From: Saccharopolyspora_D taberi
GTDB lineage: Bacteria; Actinomycetota; Actinomycetes; Mycobacteriales; Pseudonocardiaceae
DNA: 38,407 bases
NCBI RefSeq assembly: GCF_039534165.1
Contig: NZ_BAAAUX010000017.1
Span: 1 to 38,407, forward strand
Direction: 5' to 3'
In this document: piece by piece, positions 7,674-15,818 of the stretch
Position numbering within the stretch: position 1 is the stretch's first letter
How the letters are laid out: every line of letters starts with the position of its first letter
Made by a program: the position numbers and the translations under genes
Notes under the pieces: generated by a model
The model's database searches: none
What the model was told of the DNA's origin: nothing
Seen by the model: the letters and a program-made list of their open reading frames with translations, nothing else

Positions 7674-8285
7674 ATGACCTCGGCGTTCCTCTCCGGCTTA
7701 CTCGCCGGATACGGGATCGCCCTGCCCGTGGGCGCGGTCGCCGTCCACCTGGTCGCGCTCACCGCACGGACGTCGTGGCTCGTCGGGGTTTCCGCAGCGC
7801 TGGGCGTGGCGACCGTGGACGGGCTCTACGCGTTGCTCGCCGTGCTCGGCGGAAACGCGATCGCGGGCCCGATCCGCGCGGCCTCCGGAGTGCTGCCGGT
7901 CATCGCGGGCTTGGTGCTGATCGGGCTCGCGGCGCGCACGGTCCGGACAGCGATCACCCAGCACCGCAAGCAGATCGAAACGGGCGACGAGCGGACCGGT
8001 CCGCTGCGTGCGTACGCGACGCTGGTCGGCCTCACCGCGCTCAACCCCGCGACCATCGTCTACTTCGCCGCGTTGGTCGCGGGCGGCCCCCGGACCGGGA
8101 CCGGCGCCGAGCAGGCCGTGTTCGTCGTCGCCGCCACCGCCGCTTCCGCGAGCTGGCAGCTGCTGGTCGCGACCGGCGGTTCGGTGCTCGGCCGCGTGCT
8201 GACCGGAGCGCGCGGCCGGCTGTGGACGGCGGTGGTGTCGGGGGCCGTGATCTTCGCCTTGGGCGTGGACCTGCTCGTGCGCTGA
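7674..8285 (+). CDS. LysE/RhtB-type amino acid exporter
   Basis: A 203-residue membrane protein with about six hydrophobic helices. N-terminal GLLAGYGIALPVGAVAVHL and a central TALNPATIVYF motif are diagnostic of the LysE/RhtB exporter superfamily. It probably exports an amino acid or related small amine. ATG 7674 begins the first helix. Codon 9 is TTA (7698-7700), a rare leucine codon in high-GC actinomycetes that often makes translation depend on the bldA tRNA. The stop is 29 bases before the AfsR-like regulator, so the two genes may be cotranscribed. Confidence 0.85.
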   Translation: MTSAFLSGLLAGYGIALPVGAVAVHLVALTARTSWLVGVSAALGVATVDGLYALLAVLGGNAIAGPIRAASGVLPVIAGLVLIGLAARTVRTAITQHRKQIETGDERTGPLRAYATLVGLTALNPATIVYFAALVAGGPRTGTGAEQAVFVVAATAASASWQLLVATGGSVLGRVLTGARGRLWTAVVSGAVIFALGVDLLVR

Positions 8286-8314
8286 CCGTCAGGCCCGCGC
8301 ACTACTGTGACCTC

Positions 8315-11300
8315 GTGCGATTCGGTGTGCTGGGCCCGCTTGCGGTGTGGACTTCCGGCGGTGATCCGGTCCAGGTCCCGGAGGCGAAGGTCCGGGCGCT
8401 GCTGGCCGTCCTGCTCGCTGCGGAGGGCAGGCCGGTGCCGGTCGACCGGATCGCCGACGAGCTGTGGGGCGACGATCTCCCCGGCGACCCCGCCAACACC
8501 CTCCAGACCAAGGTGTCGCAGCTGCGCCGCGCGCTGGACCGGGCCGAGCCGGGCGCTCGGAAGCTGGTCGTGCACCAGGCCCCGGGCTATCGGCTCGCGG
8601 CCGAGTCCGTGGACGTCCGGCAGTTCCGGGAGCTGGCCGGCGCCGCCCGGCTCGCCGGTACCCCGGGGGAGAAGGCGCGGCTGCTCACCGAAGCCCTCGC
8701 GCTGTGGCGGGGTCCGGCGTTCGCCGACTTCGCCGACGAACCGTTCGCGGCGGCGTCGGTGCAACGGTTGGACGAGGAACGCCTTGCCGCCGCTGAAGAA
8801 CTCGCCGAAGCCCGGCTGGAGCTGGGCGAGCACGACGCGGTCATCGGCGAACTCGGCGAGCTGATCGCCCGCCATCCGCTGCGGGAGCGGTCGCGCGGCC
8901 TGCGGATGCGCGCGCTGTACCAGGCCGGGCGGCAGGGCGAAGCGCTCGCCGACTTCACCGAGCTGCGGACCCGGCTGGCCGACGACCTCGGAATCGGCCC
9001 CGGACCGGAACTGTCCGGCCTGCACCAGGCGATCCTGCGGCACGAGCTGCCGCGCCCGGCGGCTCCGGCCCGGACGAACCTGCCCGCACCGGTCACCGAA
9101 CTGGTCGGGCGCACCGGCGCGGTGGCCGCGATCCGGTCGCGGCTGGGCGCGGCGCGGCTGGTCACGCTGACCGGGCCGGGCGGCGTCGGCAAGACCCGGC
9201 TGGCCGAGGAGTGCGCGCGGGGCCTGGTGGACGACTTCGCCGACGGGGTGTGGCTGGTCGAGTTCGCGGGGGTCCGCGACGGCTGGGTGGCCGCGGCCGT
9301 GGCGACCGCGCTCGGAGTCCGGGAGGAGGCCGCGCCCGCGGGCCCGCCGCCCGCCGGGCTCGCCGACCGGCTCGTGGAAGTGCTGCGCGGCAAGGAGATC
9401 CTGCTCGTCCTGGACAACTGCGAGCAGCTGGTCGAGCCGCTGGCCGAGCTGGTCGCCCGGCTGCTTCGCGCCGCGCCGGGGCTGCGCGTGCTGGCCACGA
9501 GCCGGGAACCGCTGGGCCTGGCCGGTGAGGTGCTGTGGGCGGTCGCCCCGCTCGACGTCCCGGAGGTACCACCCGCCGACCGCTCCGACGAGCAGGTGCT
9601 CGCCGCCGTCCGCGACTTCGCCGCGGTGCGGCTGTTCACCGCCCGCGCCGCGGCCACCTCGGACTTCGTCCTCGACGCGGGCAACGCGCGGGCGGTGGCC
9701 GCACTCTGCCGCGGGCTGGACGGCATCCCGCTGGCGCTGGAGCTGGCCGCCACCAGGGTGCGCGCGCTCGGCGTGCACGAGGTGCTGGAACGACTCGACG
9801 ACCGGTTCCGCCTGCTGGTCAAGGGACATCGCGACGCCCCGGCCCGGCAGCGGACCCTGCGCGCGGTGATCGACTGGAGCTGGGGCCTGCTGACCGAGGC
9901 GGAGCGGACCGTGCTGCGGCGCCTGGCCGTGCACGCCGAGGGCTGCCGGCTCGACGCCGCCGAGGCGGTGTGCTCGGGCGAGGGCGTGCGGCCCGAGGAG
10001 GTCGCCGACCTGCTGGACCGGCTGGTCGACCGCTCGCTGGTGGTGTGCCGCCCGGGCCCGCGCTACCGCCTGCTCGAATCGGTCACCGCCTACTGCCTGG
10101 AACAGCTCGCGGCCGAAGGGGAACTGCAACGGCTGCGGGACCGCCACGCGCGCTTCTACCTGGAGCTGGCCGAACGCGCCGATCCGCGGCTGCGCGGGCC
10201 GGAGCAGCGGCGCTGGCTCGAACGCCTGGACGCCGACGCCGCGAACCTGCGCAGCGCCCTGGAAACCCTTGGCGGACAAGCGGATCGGCTGGTGCGCGCG
10301 CTGCTCTGGTACTGGTTCCTGCGCGGGAGGTTCGGCGAAGCGCGTCAGGCGTTGCGCTCGGACGAGCCCGACGTGGCCGCATGGAGGGCGGCGCTGGGGG
10401 TGCTGGCCGGGGATCCGGTTGACGAGGACGCTTTCGCGCGGGCCGACGACATCGCCGATCCGGCGCTGCGAGCGCGGGTGCGGTGGTTCCTCGGCTACGT
10501 CAAGTCCACCATCGGCGATCTCGCCGACGGCGAGGTGTTCACCGAGCGCGCGCTGCGCGAGTTCCGGGCGCTCGACGACCGGTGGGGCATCGCGGCGGCG
10601 CACAGCGACCGCGCGAGCCAGGCGATGAGCAAGGGCGATTTCGCCGCCGCCCGGCGGGAAGCGCGGCTCAGCGCCGAGCTGTTCGCCGAACTCGGCGACC
10701 GCTGGGGACAGTTGCAGGCGTCGTTCGCCCTCGGGTCGCTGGCCGAGACCGGCGGCGACCACGAGCAGGCGGCCCGGCTGCACCGCGAGGGCCTGCGCAA
10801 GGCCGAGGAGCTGGGGTTGCTGCCCGAGGTCGCCTACCAGCTGACCTGGCTCGGCCGGGTCGCCCTGCTCTCCGGCGACTTCGAACAGGCGCAGGACTAC
10901 CACGAGCGGGCCGTGCGGCTAGCCGCCGAACAGGGCTTCCGGTCCGGGGAGCTCTACGCCGAAACCGGGCTCGCGCTGGGCGAACGCAGGCGGGGCAGGC
11001 TCGACCGGGCCGAGACGCACCTGCGGAAAGTGCTGGCCTGGTACCGGGAATCCGGTTTCCACCCCAGCTGCGCGCTCATCCTGGCCGAGCTCGGTTTCGT
11101 CGCCGAGCTGCGCGGCGACGCCGCGGGCGCGTTGCGTTGGCATGCCGAGGGATTCGCCCTCGCACGGCGCAGCGGCGACCCCCGCGCGCTCGCGCTGGCG
11201 GGCGAAGGTCTCGCCGGGGCGCACGCGCTGTCCGGCGACCACGTCCGCGCCGCCCGGCTGCTGGGGGCGGCGGCGAAGGCGCGGGAGTCCGTGGGGACTC

Positions 11301-11434
11301 CGCTGCCGAAGGCGGAGTCCGGCGACGTTGACCGGATCACCGAGGCCGCGCGCGCAGCGCTCGGCGGTCCGGCTTTCGAGGCGGAGTTCGGCCACGGCGG
11401 CCAACAAACCATCGCGGAGGCCAGCGGGCTTTGA
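8315..11434 (+). CDS. AfsR/SARP-type regulator with BTAD, NB-ARC and TPR domains
   Basis: A 1039-residue regulator. The order is: an OmpR-like winged HTH (1-~90, VRFGVLGPLAVW ... APGYRL), a bacterial transcriptional activation domain (~95-245), and an NB-ARC/STAND ATPase with Walker A GPGGVGKT (287-294) and Walker B ILLVLDNCEQL (362-372). A winged-helix region and a long C-terminal TPR-like domain (~700-1000) follow. SARP proteins activate secondary metabolism or stress genes, binding direct heptamer repeats; the ATPase/TPR part senses a signal or phosphorylation state. The GTG at 8315 gives the usual SARP N-terminus. No biosynthetic cluster is evident here, so its targets are unknown. The stop lies 5 bases before the hairpin of mosaic repeat copy 1. 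Confidence 0.92.
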   Translation: MRFGVLGPLAVWTSGGDPVQVPEAKVRALLAVLLAAEGRPVPVDRIADELWGDDLPGDPANTLQTKVSQLRRALDRAEPGARKLVVHQAPGYRLAAESVDVRQFRELAGAARLAGTPGEKARLLTEALALWRGPAFADFADEPFAAASVQRLDEERLAAAEELAEARLELGEHDAVIGELGELIARHPLRERSRGLRMRALYQAGRQGEALADFTELRTRLADDLGIGPGPELSGLHQAILRHELPRPAAPARTNLPAPVTELVGRTGAVAAIRSRLGAARLVTLTGPGGVGKTRLAEECARGLVDDFADGVWLVEFAGVRDGWVAAAVATALGVREEAAPAGPPPAGLADRLVEVLRGKEILLVLDNCEQLVEPLAELVARLLRAAPGLRVLATSREPLGLAGEVLWAVAPLDVPEVPPADRSDEQVLAAVRDFAAVRLFTARAAATSDFVLDAGNARAVAALCRGLDGIPLALELAATRVRALGVHEVLERLDDRFRLLVKGHRDAPARQRTLRAVIDWSWGLLTEAERTVLRRLAVHAEGCRLDAAEAVCSGEGVRPEEVADLLDRLVDRSLVVCRPGPRYRLLESVTAYCLEQLAAEGELQRLRDRHARFYLELAERADPRLRGPEQRRWLERLDADAANLRSALETLGGQADRLVRALLWYWFLRGRFGEARQALRSDEPDVAAWRAALGVLAGDPVDEDAFARADDIADPALRARVRWFLGYVKSTIGDLADGEVFTERALREFRALDDRWGIAAAHSDRASQAMSKGDFAAARREARLSAELFAELGDRWGQLQASFALGSLAETGGDHEQAARLHREGLRKAEELGLLPEVAYQLTWLGRVALLSGDFEQAQDYHERAVRLAAEQGFRSGELYAETGLALGERRRGRLDRAETHLRKVLAWYRESGFHPSCALILAELGFVAELRGDAAGALRWHAEGFALARRSGDPRALALAGEGLAGAHALSGDHVRAARLLGAAAKARESVGTPLPKAESGDVDRITEAARAALGGPAFEAEFGHGGQQTIAEASGL

Positions 11435-11605
11435 GCCTTTAAGCGGCAAAGCCGCTTAGCCCACCCGACCAACCGGCACCGCCGCGGGTTCTCAGGCGTT
11501 CCTCGGCGAGGACAGCTTTTTCCGTCGTATTGGACATACGTCGGAAAAAGATCCCGCAGCCGAGGGACGCCTGAGGTTCCGCCACCCGCACCGCCAAGCA
11601 GAGCG
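11435..11605. repeat. Mosaic palindromic intergenic repeat, copy 1
   Basis: This fills the space between two convergent genes. Parts: a small hairpin TAAGCGGC-AAA-GCCGCTTA (11440-11458); a spacer; an outer 17-bp stem CTCAGGCGTTCCTCGGC (11491-11507) pairing with 11559-11575, one U-G wobble; and an inner 14-bp stem TTTTTCCGTCGTAT (11517-11530) pairing with 11536-11549 with one T-T mismatch and loop TGGAC. It shares long identical blocks with copy 2 at 26255-26420, while the outer stem sequence differs in a pairing-conserving way. It may terminate transcription in both directions, or be a REP/MITE-like mobile repeat. Confidence 0.85.
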
Positions 11606-11608
11606 AGT

Positions 11609-12478
11609 TCACCCCTTAATAACCTCATAAAGACTGGTCCAGCTGTCCTTGCCGTGCCCTGCCGCGATGGCCCGGTCATAGTGCGACTTGACAGCCTTCG
11701 GCAGTTCCAGGTCGATTCCCGCCGCCTTCGACGCTTCGACGATGTGGTCCGCCGTCGCGCCCATCATGGTCACGTTGGCCTGGTCTCCCGGGTGCTCGCC
11801 GTCCTGCACCGCCTTCGCCGCCTCCGGAAGGAAGTACGCGACGAGGCCGAAGGTTTCCTTCGCCCACGGCGCGTACTCCGTCGCCGGCACTCCTGCCGAT
11901 GCCAGCAGCGCCGTCGCGTGCAGGAAGGCCGACAGCGACGTGAGGAAGACGTCCAGCTGCGCCTGGTAGTACAGCTGCGCCAGGCCCGCGTCGGTGCCGA
12001 CGTAGTCGGGCCTGCCGAGCAGCGCCAGCGTCGGCTCGTGCGCGTCGAAGACCTCGCGCGGGCCGCTGTAGTAGACGTAGGCGCCTTCCCCGCCGACCAT
12101 GCTCTCCGGAACCATGATCCCGCCGGTGATGAACGCCGCCCCGTGGTCGGACGCCCACCGGGCCGCTTCGCGGGTCCGCTCCGGGCTGTCCGAGCTGAGG
12201 TTGACGATCACCTTGCCCGCGAGGCTGTCGGTGATGCCGCCGAGGATGTCGTACATCGCCTGGTAGTCGGTCAGGCTCAGCAGCACCAGCCGGGACGCGG
12301 CCACCGCCTCGGCCGCCGTCCCGGCCCGGACCGCGCCCCTGTCCACGACTCCGTCGGCGCGGCTCGCGGTCCGGTTCCACACCGTCACCGGGTGCCCGTG
12401 CTCCAGCAGGGTGGTGACGACGGCCTGTCCCATCGGGCCGAGGCCGATCACGGTCACCGGTGCCTTGTTCTCGCTCAT
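11609..12478 (-). CDS. Imine reductase-like NADPH-dependent oxidoreductase
   Basis: A 289-residue protein of the 6-phosphogluconate dehydrogenase-like/IRED class. The N-terminal Rossmann motif GLGPMG (12-17) and VWNRT..R (33-40) fit the published imine-reductase cofactor signature (GLGxMG ... WNR[TS]xx[KR], NADPH type). A central all-helical dimerisation domain follows. Residue Tyr171 in LAQLYYQAQL sits where R-selective IREDs have the proton-donor Asp. It should reduce cyclic imines or iminium ions, although a beta-hydroxyacid dehydrogenase cannot be excluded. It is last in a minus-strand run behind the sulfite-oxidase-like and BBE-oxidase genes. The final codons (CTT TAT GAG GTT ATT AAG) are strikingly AT-rich for this genome. 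Confidence 0.85.
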   Translation of the reverse strand: MSENKAPVTVIGLGPMGQAVVTTLLEHGHPVTVWNRTASRADGVVDRGAVRAGTAAEAVAASRLVLLSLTDYQAMYDILGGITDSLAGKVIVNLSSDSPERTREAARWASDHGAAFITGGIMVPESMVGGEGAYVYYSGPREVFDAHEPTLALLGRPDYVGTDAGLAQLYYQAQLDVFLTSLSAFLHATALLASAGVPATEYAPWAKETFGLVAYFLPEAAKAVQDGEHPGDQANVTMMGATADHIVEASKAAGIDLELPKAVKSHYDRAIAAGHGKDSWTSLYEVIKG

Positions 12479-12530
12479 GGTCTGCCTCCTTCTGGCTGGT
12501 GAGACCACTCTGCGAGCGGGCGCGCACGAT

Positions 12531-13613
12531 CTACGCACGGTCCACGCACGTGACCCGCGTGCGGTACCAGGCGTGGTTGAAGTAGCCCTTGGGATTCCAC
12601 AGGTCGGCTTCCCGTTCGGGCTGCACCGCCGCGGCCGTGTCCCAGGCGCGGCTGACGATCTCGGCCTCGCCCGGCGGCAGCTGCACCACCGCCCGCCAGC
12701 GGCGCCACGTCCACGGGCTGGGCTGCTCGTCGAGTTCGGCCCGCTGCCAGCGGGAACCGCCGTCGACCGAGACCTCCACCCGCGCGACTCCCCTGCCGTC
12801 ACCGGCCAGCGCGTAGCCGCTGACCGCCGTGGCGCCCGCGGGCACGGTCTCCCCCGCGGCCGGGGTGAGGATCGCGGAGTTGACCGCGATCGGCCCCAGC
12901 TCGATGCCGTCCTCCCCCGCGACCGGCTCCGCGGGCAGCAGCCGGTAGGCCACCGCCTGGAAGAAGTTGGCCGACGGCCGCGACCGCACGGTGATCCGGT
13001 CGACCCACTTCACGCTGCGCGCCCCGATGTAGCCGGGCACGACCACCCGCACCGGCGCGCCGTGCACCGGAGGCAGCGGGGCGCCGTTCATCTCCCACGC
13101 CAGCAGAACTTCTCCGGACCTGGCCTTGGACAACGGGATCGAGCCGCCGAACCGCTGCGGCGGGCTGGCTTCCTCGGCGATGTCGGGCGCCTCGAACTCC
13201 ACGTGGGCGGCGGTCGCCGCGACCCCGGCACGAGCGAGCACGTCGGCGAGCCGGACTCCCTTCCACCGAGCGGCCGACGTCGCTCCGGGGCCCCACTGGT
13301 GGCCGGGTATGTCCTGCAGCTTCGACAGGCTCGACCGCCGGTTCCCCGCGCACTGCAGGCTGGCGACCACCTCGTGGTGGTCGAACTCGCGCAGCTCCGC
13401 CAGGGACAACCGCAGCTCGCGCCCCACCAGCCCGTCCACCGCGAGGCGCCACCGCGCCGGATCGGACTCCGGCACGATGCCGTGGTTGCGCACGTAGAAG
13501 TGGCCGACCCCGGTCACCGCGGCGCGCGCGAGCGCGTGCGGCGCGGGTTCGGCGTTGAACGGTTCGTGCTCGTGGACGATCAGGTCGTCGTGCTTTCCCC
13601 ACATCCGGCACAT
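12531..13613 (-). CDS. Sulfite oxidase-like molybdopterin enzyme
   Basis: A 360-residue protein of the sulfite oxidase family. The molybdenum-pterin domain has the molybdenum-ligand cysteine in SLQCAGNRR (Cys88), then WKGVRLADVL, HGAPVRVVVPGYIGARSVKWVDRI and, at the C-terminus, the dimerisation (Mo-co_dimer) domain ending RAWDTAAAVQPERE..WNPKGYFNHAWYR. No Tat signal and no haem domain are visible, so it is probably cytoplasmic and uses another electron acceptor. It may oxidise sulfite or act as a related reductase. ATG 13613 or the in-frame ATG 13604 (MWGKHDD) could be the start. It lies 52 bases upstream of the imine reductase and 93 bases downstream of the BBE oxidase. Confidence 0.9.
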   Translation of the reverse strand: MCRMWGKHDDLIVHEHEPFNAEPAPHALARAAVTGVGHFYVRNHGIVPESDPARWRLAVDGLVGRELRLSLAELREFDHHEVVASLQCAGNRRSSLSKLQDIPGHQWGPGATSAARWKGVRLADVLARAGVAATAAHVEFEAPDIAEEASPPQRFGGSIPLSKARSGEVLLAWEMNGAPLPPVHGAPVRVVVPGYIGARSVKWVDRITVRSRPSANFFQAVAYRLLPAEPVAGEDGIELGPIAVNSAILTPAAGETVPAGATAVSGYALAGDGRGVARVEVSVDGGSRWQRAELDEQPSPWTWRRWRAVVQLPPGEAEIVSRAWDTAAAVQPEREADLWNPKGYFNHAWYRTRVTCVDRA

Positions 13614-13706
13614 TCTGGCTGCGCCGGACGGGTGCGGCGGGTGCTGACGTGATCACGCCATCCGATCGGCGGAGGATTTCCGGCCGAGGGCAAGAGGATT
13701 CGATGC

Positions 13707-15110
13707 TCAGAACCCGGCCGGCTTGATGTTCGGGTTGCGGTGCAACAGGTTTTCCGGGTCGTACTCCGCCTTGATCCCGGCCAGCCTGCGGTACTTGTCC
13801 GGGCCGAAGGCGTTGCGCACCCGGTCGGAGTCGTCGTAGTCGTTCATGAAGTTGACGTAGGTTCCCTGGTTGATCGCGTGCGGGGCCAGGGCGTCGCACA
13901 TCGTGCGCGACCACGTCCTGTCCTCAGCCACGAGGTCCGGATCGGGCGCCAGCGCGGCGGCGTTGAAGATGACCCCGGTCCGGCGGCTGCCGCCGAACGC
14001 CGTCGCGTCCTCGTCGACGGCCCGGAACGCACCGCCCACCGGGAAGATCGGCAGGAACGACATCGCCGACCGCTTCTCCGGCATCCGGCCGGTGATCACC
14101 TCGATCACCTCGTCCGACAGCCGCTCCAGGTAAACCGCCTTCTCGTAGGCGAGGATGCCCCACGGCGCGGCGTCGTCGAGCATCCGCTGCAGGTCCGGGA
14201 ACGGCATCGGGGTGACGAACTCGAACAGCGGTGGCAGCTCCGCGCGGACCGCCCGCAGCAGGGCCTCGTGCTCGCGCTCCGGCCCGAAACCGGCGACGAT
14301 CAGCGCGTACCCGGGGACCAGCCGGTGCTGCGGCGGGACGAACTCCGCGGGCGGGGCGTTGAGCCCGGCGATCATCGCGCCCATCCCGGCGGGCAGGTCC
14401 TCGGTGACCTCCCTGGCCACCCGCAGCGCCGCCACGCCGTCGTCGAGACCCCAGAAGAACAGCCCCATCCGCACCAGCGGCGGCATCGGGTGCGCGCGGA
14501 ACTCGAACTCGGTGACCACGCCGAAGTTCCCGCCACCGCCGCGCAGCGCCCAGAACAGGTCGGCGTGCTCGTCCCGCGACGCGCGCAGCACGTCACCGCC
14601 GACGGTGACCACCTCGGCCGAGATCAGGTTGTCGCAGCTGAGCCCGTGCTCGTGGGTCAGCCAGCCGAAACCGCCGCCCAGCGCCAGGCCGCCGATGCCG
14701 GTGTGGCTGATGGTGCCCGCGGGGACCGCCAGGCCCTGCGCGCAGGTGGCCGCGTCGAGGTCGGCCATCGTGGTTCCGCCGCCGCAGCGGACCCGGCGGT
14801 GCTGCTCGTCCACCGAGATGCCGCGCATCGCGGTGAGGTCGACGACCAGCCCGTCGTCGCACACGGCGGCACCGCCGAAGTTGTGCCCGCCGCCGCGCAC
14901 GGCGATCTCCAGCCCGGTCTCCCGCGCGAAGCCGAGCGCCAGCGCCACGTCCCCCGGCCCGGCGCAGCGCGCGATCAGCAGCGGTCTGCGGTCCACCGAG
15001 CCGTTCCACACCTCTCTCGCGGTGTCGTACTCCGGGTCCGCCGCGGTGATCAGCTGTCCGGACAGCCGCTCCCGAAGCCCGCTGACGTCCTGTTCCATGA
15101 GCGTGGACAT
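13707..15110 (-). CDS. BBE-type FAD-linked oxidoreductase
   Basis: A 467-residue flavoprotein. A PCMH-type FAD domain carries the covalent flavin histidine motif RGGGHNFGG (His76) and AGTISHTGIGGLALGGGFGW (132-151); the C-terminal BBE domain ends YDPENLLHRNPNIKP. Bicovalent family members have a cysteine in the loop before the GVGG motif. Here the loop reads TISHTGIGG, so only the 8-alpha histidyl link is expected. These enzymes oxidise sugars, alcohols or amines with oxygen. ATG 15110 has a strong GGAGGAGG ribosome binding site; longer frames are not needed. It is first in the run that continues with the sulfite-oxidase-like and imine-reductase genes. Confidence 0.92.
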   Translation of the reverse strand: MSTLMEQDVSGLRERLSGQLITAADPEYDTAREVWNGSVDRRPLLIARCAGPGDVALALGFARETGLEIAVRGGGHNFGGAAVCDDGLVVDLTAMRGISVDEQHRRVRCGGGTTMADLDAATCAQGLAVPAGTISHTGIGGLALGGGFGWLTHEHGLSCDNLISAEVVTVGGDVLRASRDEHADLFWALRGGGGNFGVVTEFEFRAHPMPPLVRMGLFFWGLDDGVAALRVAREVTEDLPAGMGAMIAGLNAPPAEFVPPQHRLVPGYALIVAGFGPEREHEALLRAVRAELPPLFEFVTPMPFPDLQRMLDDAAPWGILAYEKAVYLERLSDEVIEVITGRMPEKRSAMSFLPIFPVGGAFRAVDEDATAFGGSRRTGVIFNAAALAPDPDLVAEDRTWSRTMCDALAPHAINQGTYVNFMNDYDDSDRVRNAFGPDKYRRLAGIKAEYDPENLLHRNPNIKPAGF

Positions 15111-15248
15111 GGCAAACCTCCTCCGCCGAGACCTCCAGGCGACATCAGCGACCCAGGGCCCGCCAGGGACAAAAGGCATGCCGGAACCGGCCGCCACTGC
15201 CTAGGCTGACCCGGCAAACGCGAATTCAAGTCACGAACGGAGCGTGCG

Positions 15249-15791
15249 ATGCTGGCCTGCCCCCTCGCCGACGGTGCCGAGCTGCGACCGCTGGAACCCT
15301 GGCAGGCGGCGGAGTTCGCCGCCTACACCGACCGCCACCGCGCGCACCTGCGGGAGTGGCTGCCGTGGGCGGACCTGGTCACCGACGAAGGCTCGGCTCG
15401 CGCCTTCCTCCAGCGCTACGCCGACCGGCAGGCCGCCGACGACGGCCGGATCTACGGGATCTGGCTCGACGGCGAGCTGGCGGGCGGCACGGTGTTCCGG
15501 GTCTTCGACCCGCAGTCCGGGAGCTGCGAGATCGGCGTGTGGCTGTCACCGGAGGCGCAGGGCCGGGGGCTGATCACCACCGCGGTCCGCCACATGATCG
15601 ACTGGGCGGTCCGGGTGCGCGGCATGCGCCGCGTGGAGTGGCGCAACGCCCGGGACAACACCCGCAGCAGCGCCGTCGCCCAGCGTCTGGGCATGCGCCG
15701 CGACGGCGTGCTGCGCGAGAACTTCCTGTTCCGCGGCCACCGCCACGACGTCGAGATCTGGTCCGTGCTCGACCACGAGTGGCGGAGCTGA
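15249..15791 (+). CDS. RimJ/RimL-type GNAT acetyltransferase
   Basis: A 180-residue protein with the RimL layout: LREWLPWADLV near the N-terminus, EIGVWLSPEAQGRGLITTAV carrying the acetyl-CoA loop (Q-G-R-G-L at about 110-114), then RVEWRNARDNTRSSAVAQRLG and LRENFLFRGHRHDVEIWS at the C-terminus. The RimJ/RimL group acetylates N-termini of ribosomal proteins, or other amines. ATG 15249 follows ACGGAGCG. It diverges from the BBE oxidase and converges on the acyl-CoA synthetase, with only 27 bases between stops. Confidence 0.93.
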   Translation: MLACPLADGAELRPLEPWQAAEFAAYTDRHRAHLREWLPWADLVTDEGSARAFLQRYADRQAADDGRIYGIWLDGELAGGTVFRVFDPQSGSCEIGVWLSPEAQGRGLITTAVRHMIDWAVRVRGMRRVEWRNARDNTRSSAVAQRLGMRRDGVLRENFLFRGHRHDVEIWSVLDHEWRS

Positions 15792-15818
15792 CCGCCCTGG
15801 GGCTCCGCCACCCGCGAA

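Noticed and set aside
12411..13652. Plus-strand open frame opposite the sulfite-oxidase-like gene
   Set aside because: The minus strand has the molybdenum-cysteine and family motifs; the plus frame has none.
15801..15815. Fourth copy of the mosaic repeat (CTCCGCCACCCGC)
   Set aside because: Only ~13 bases match the right flank of the element; neither hairpin is present.
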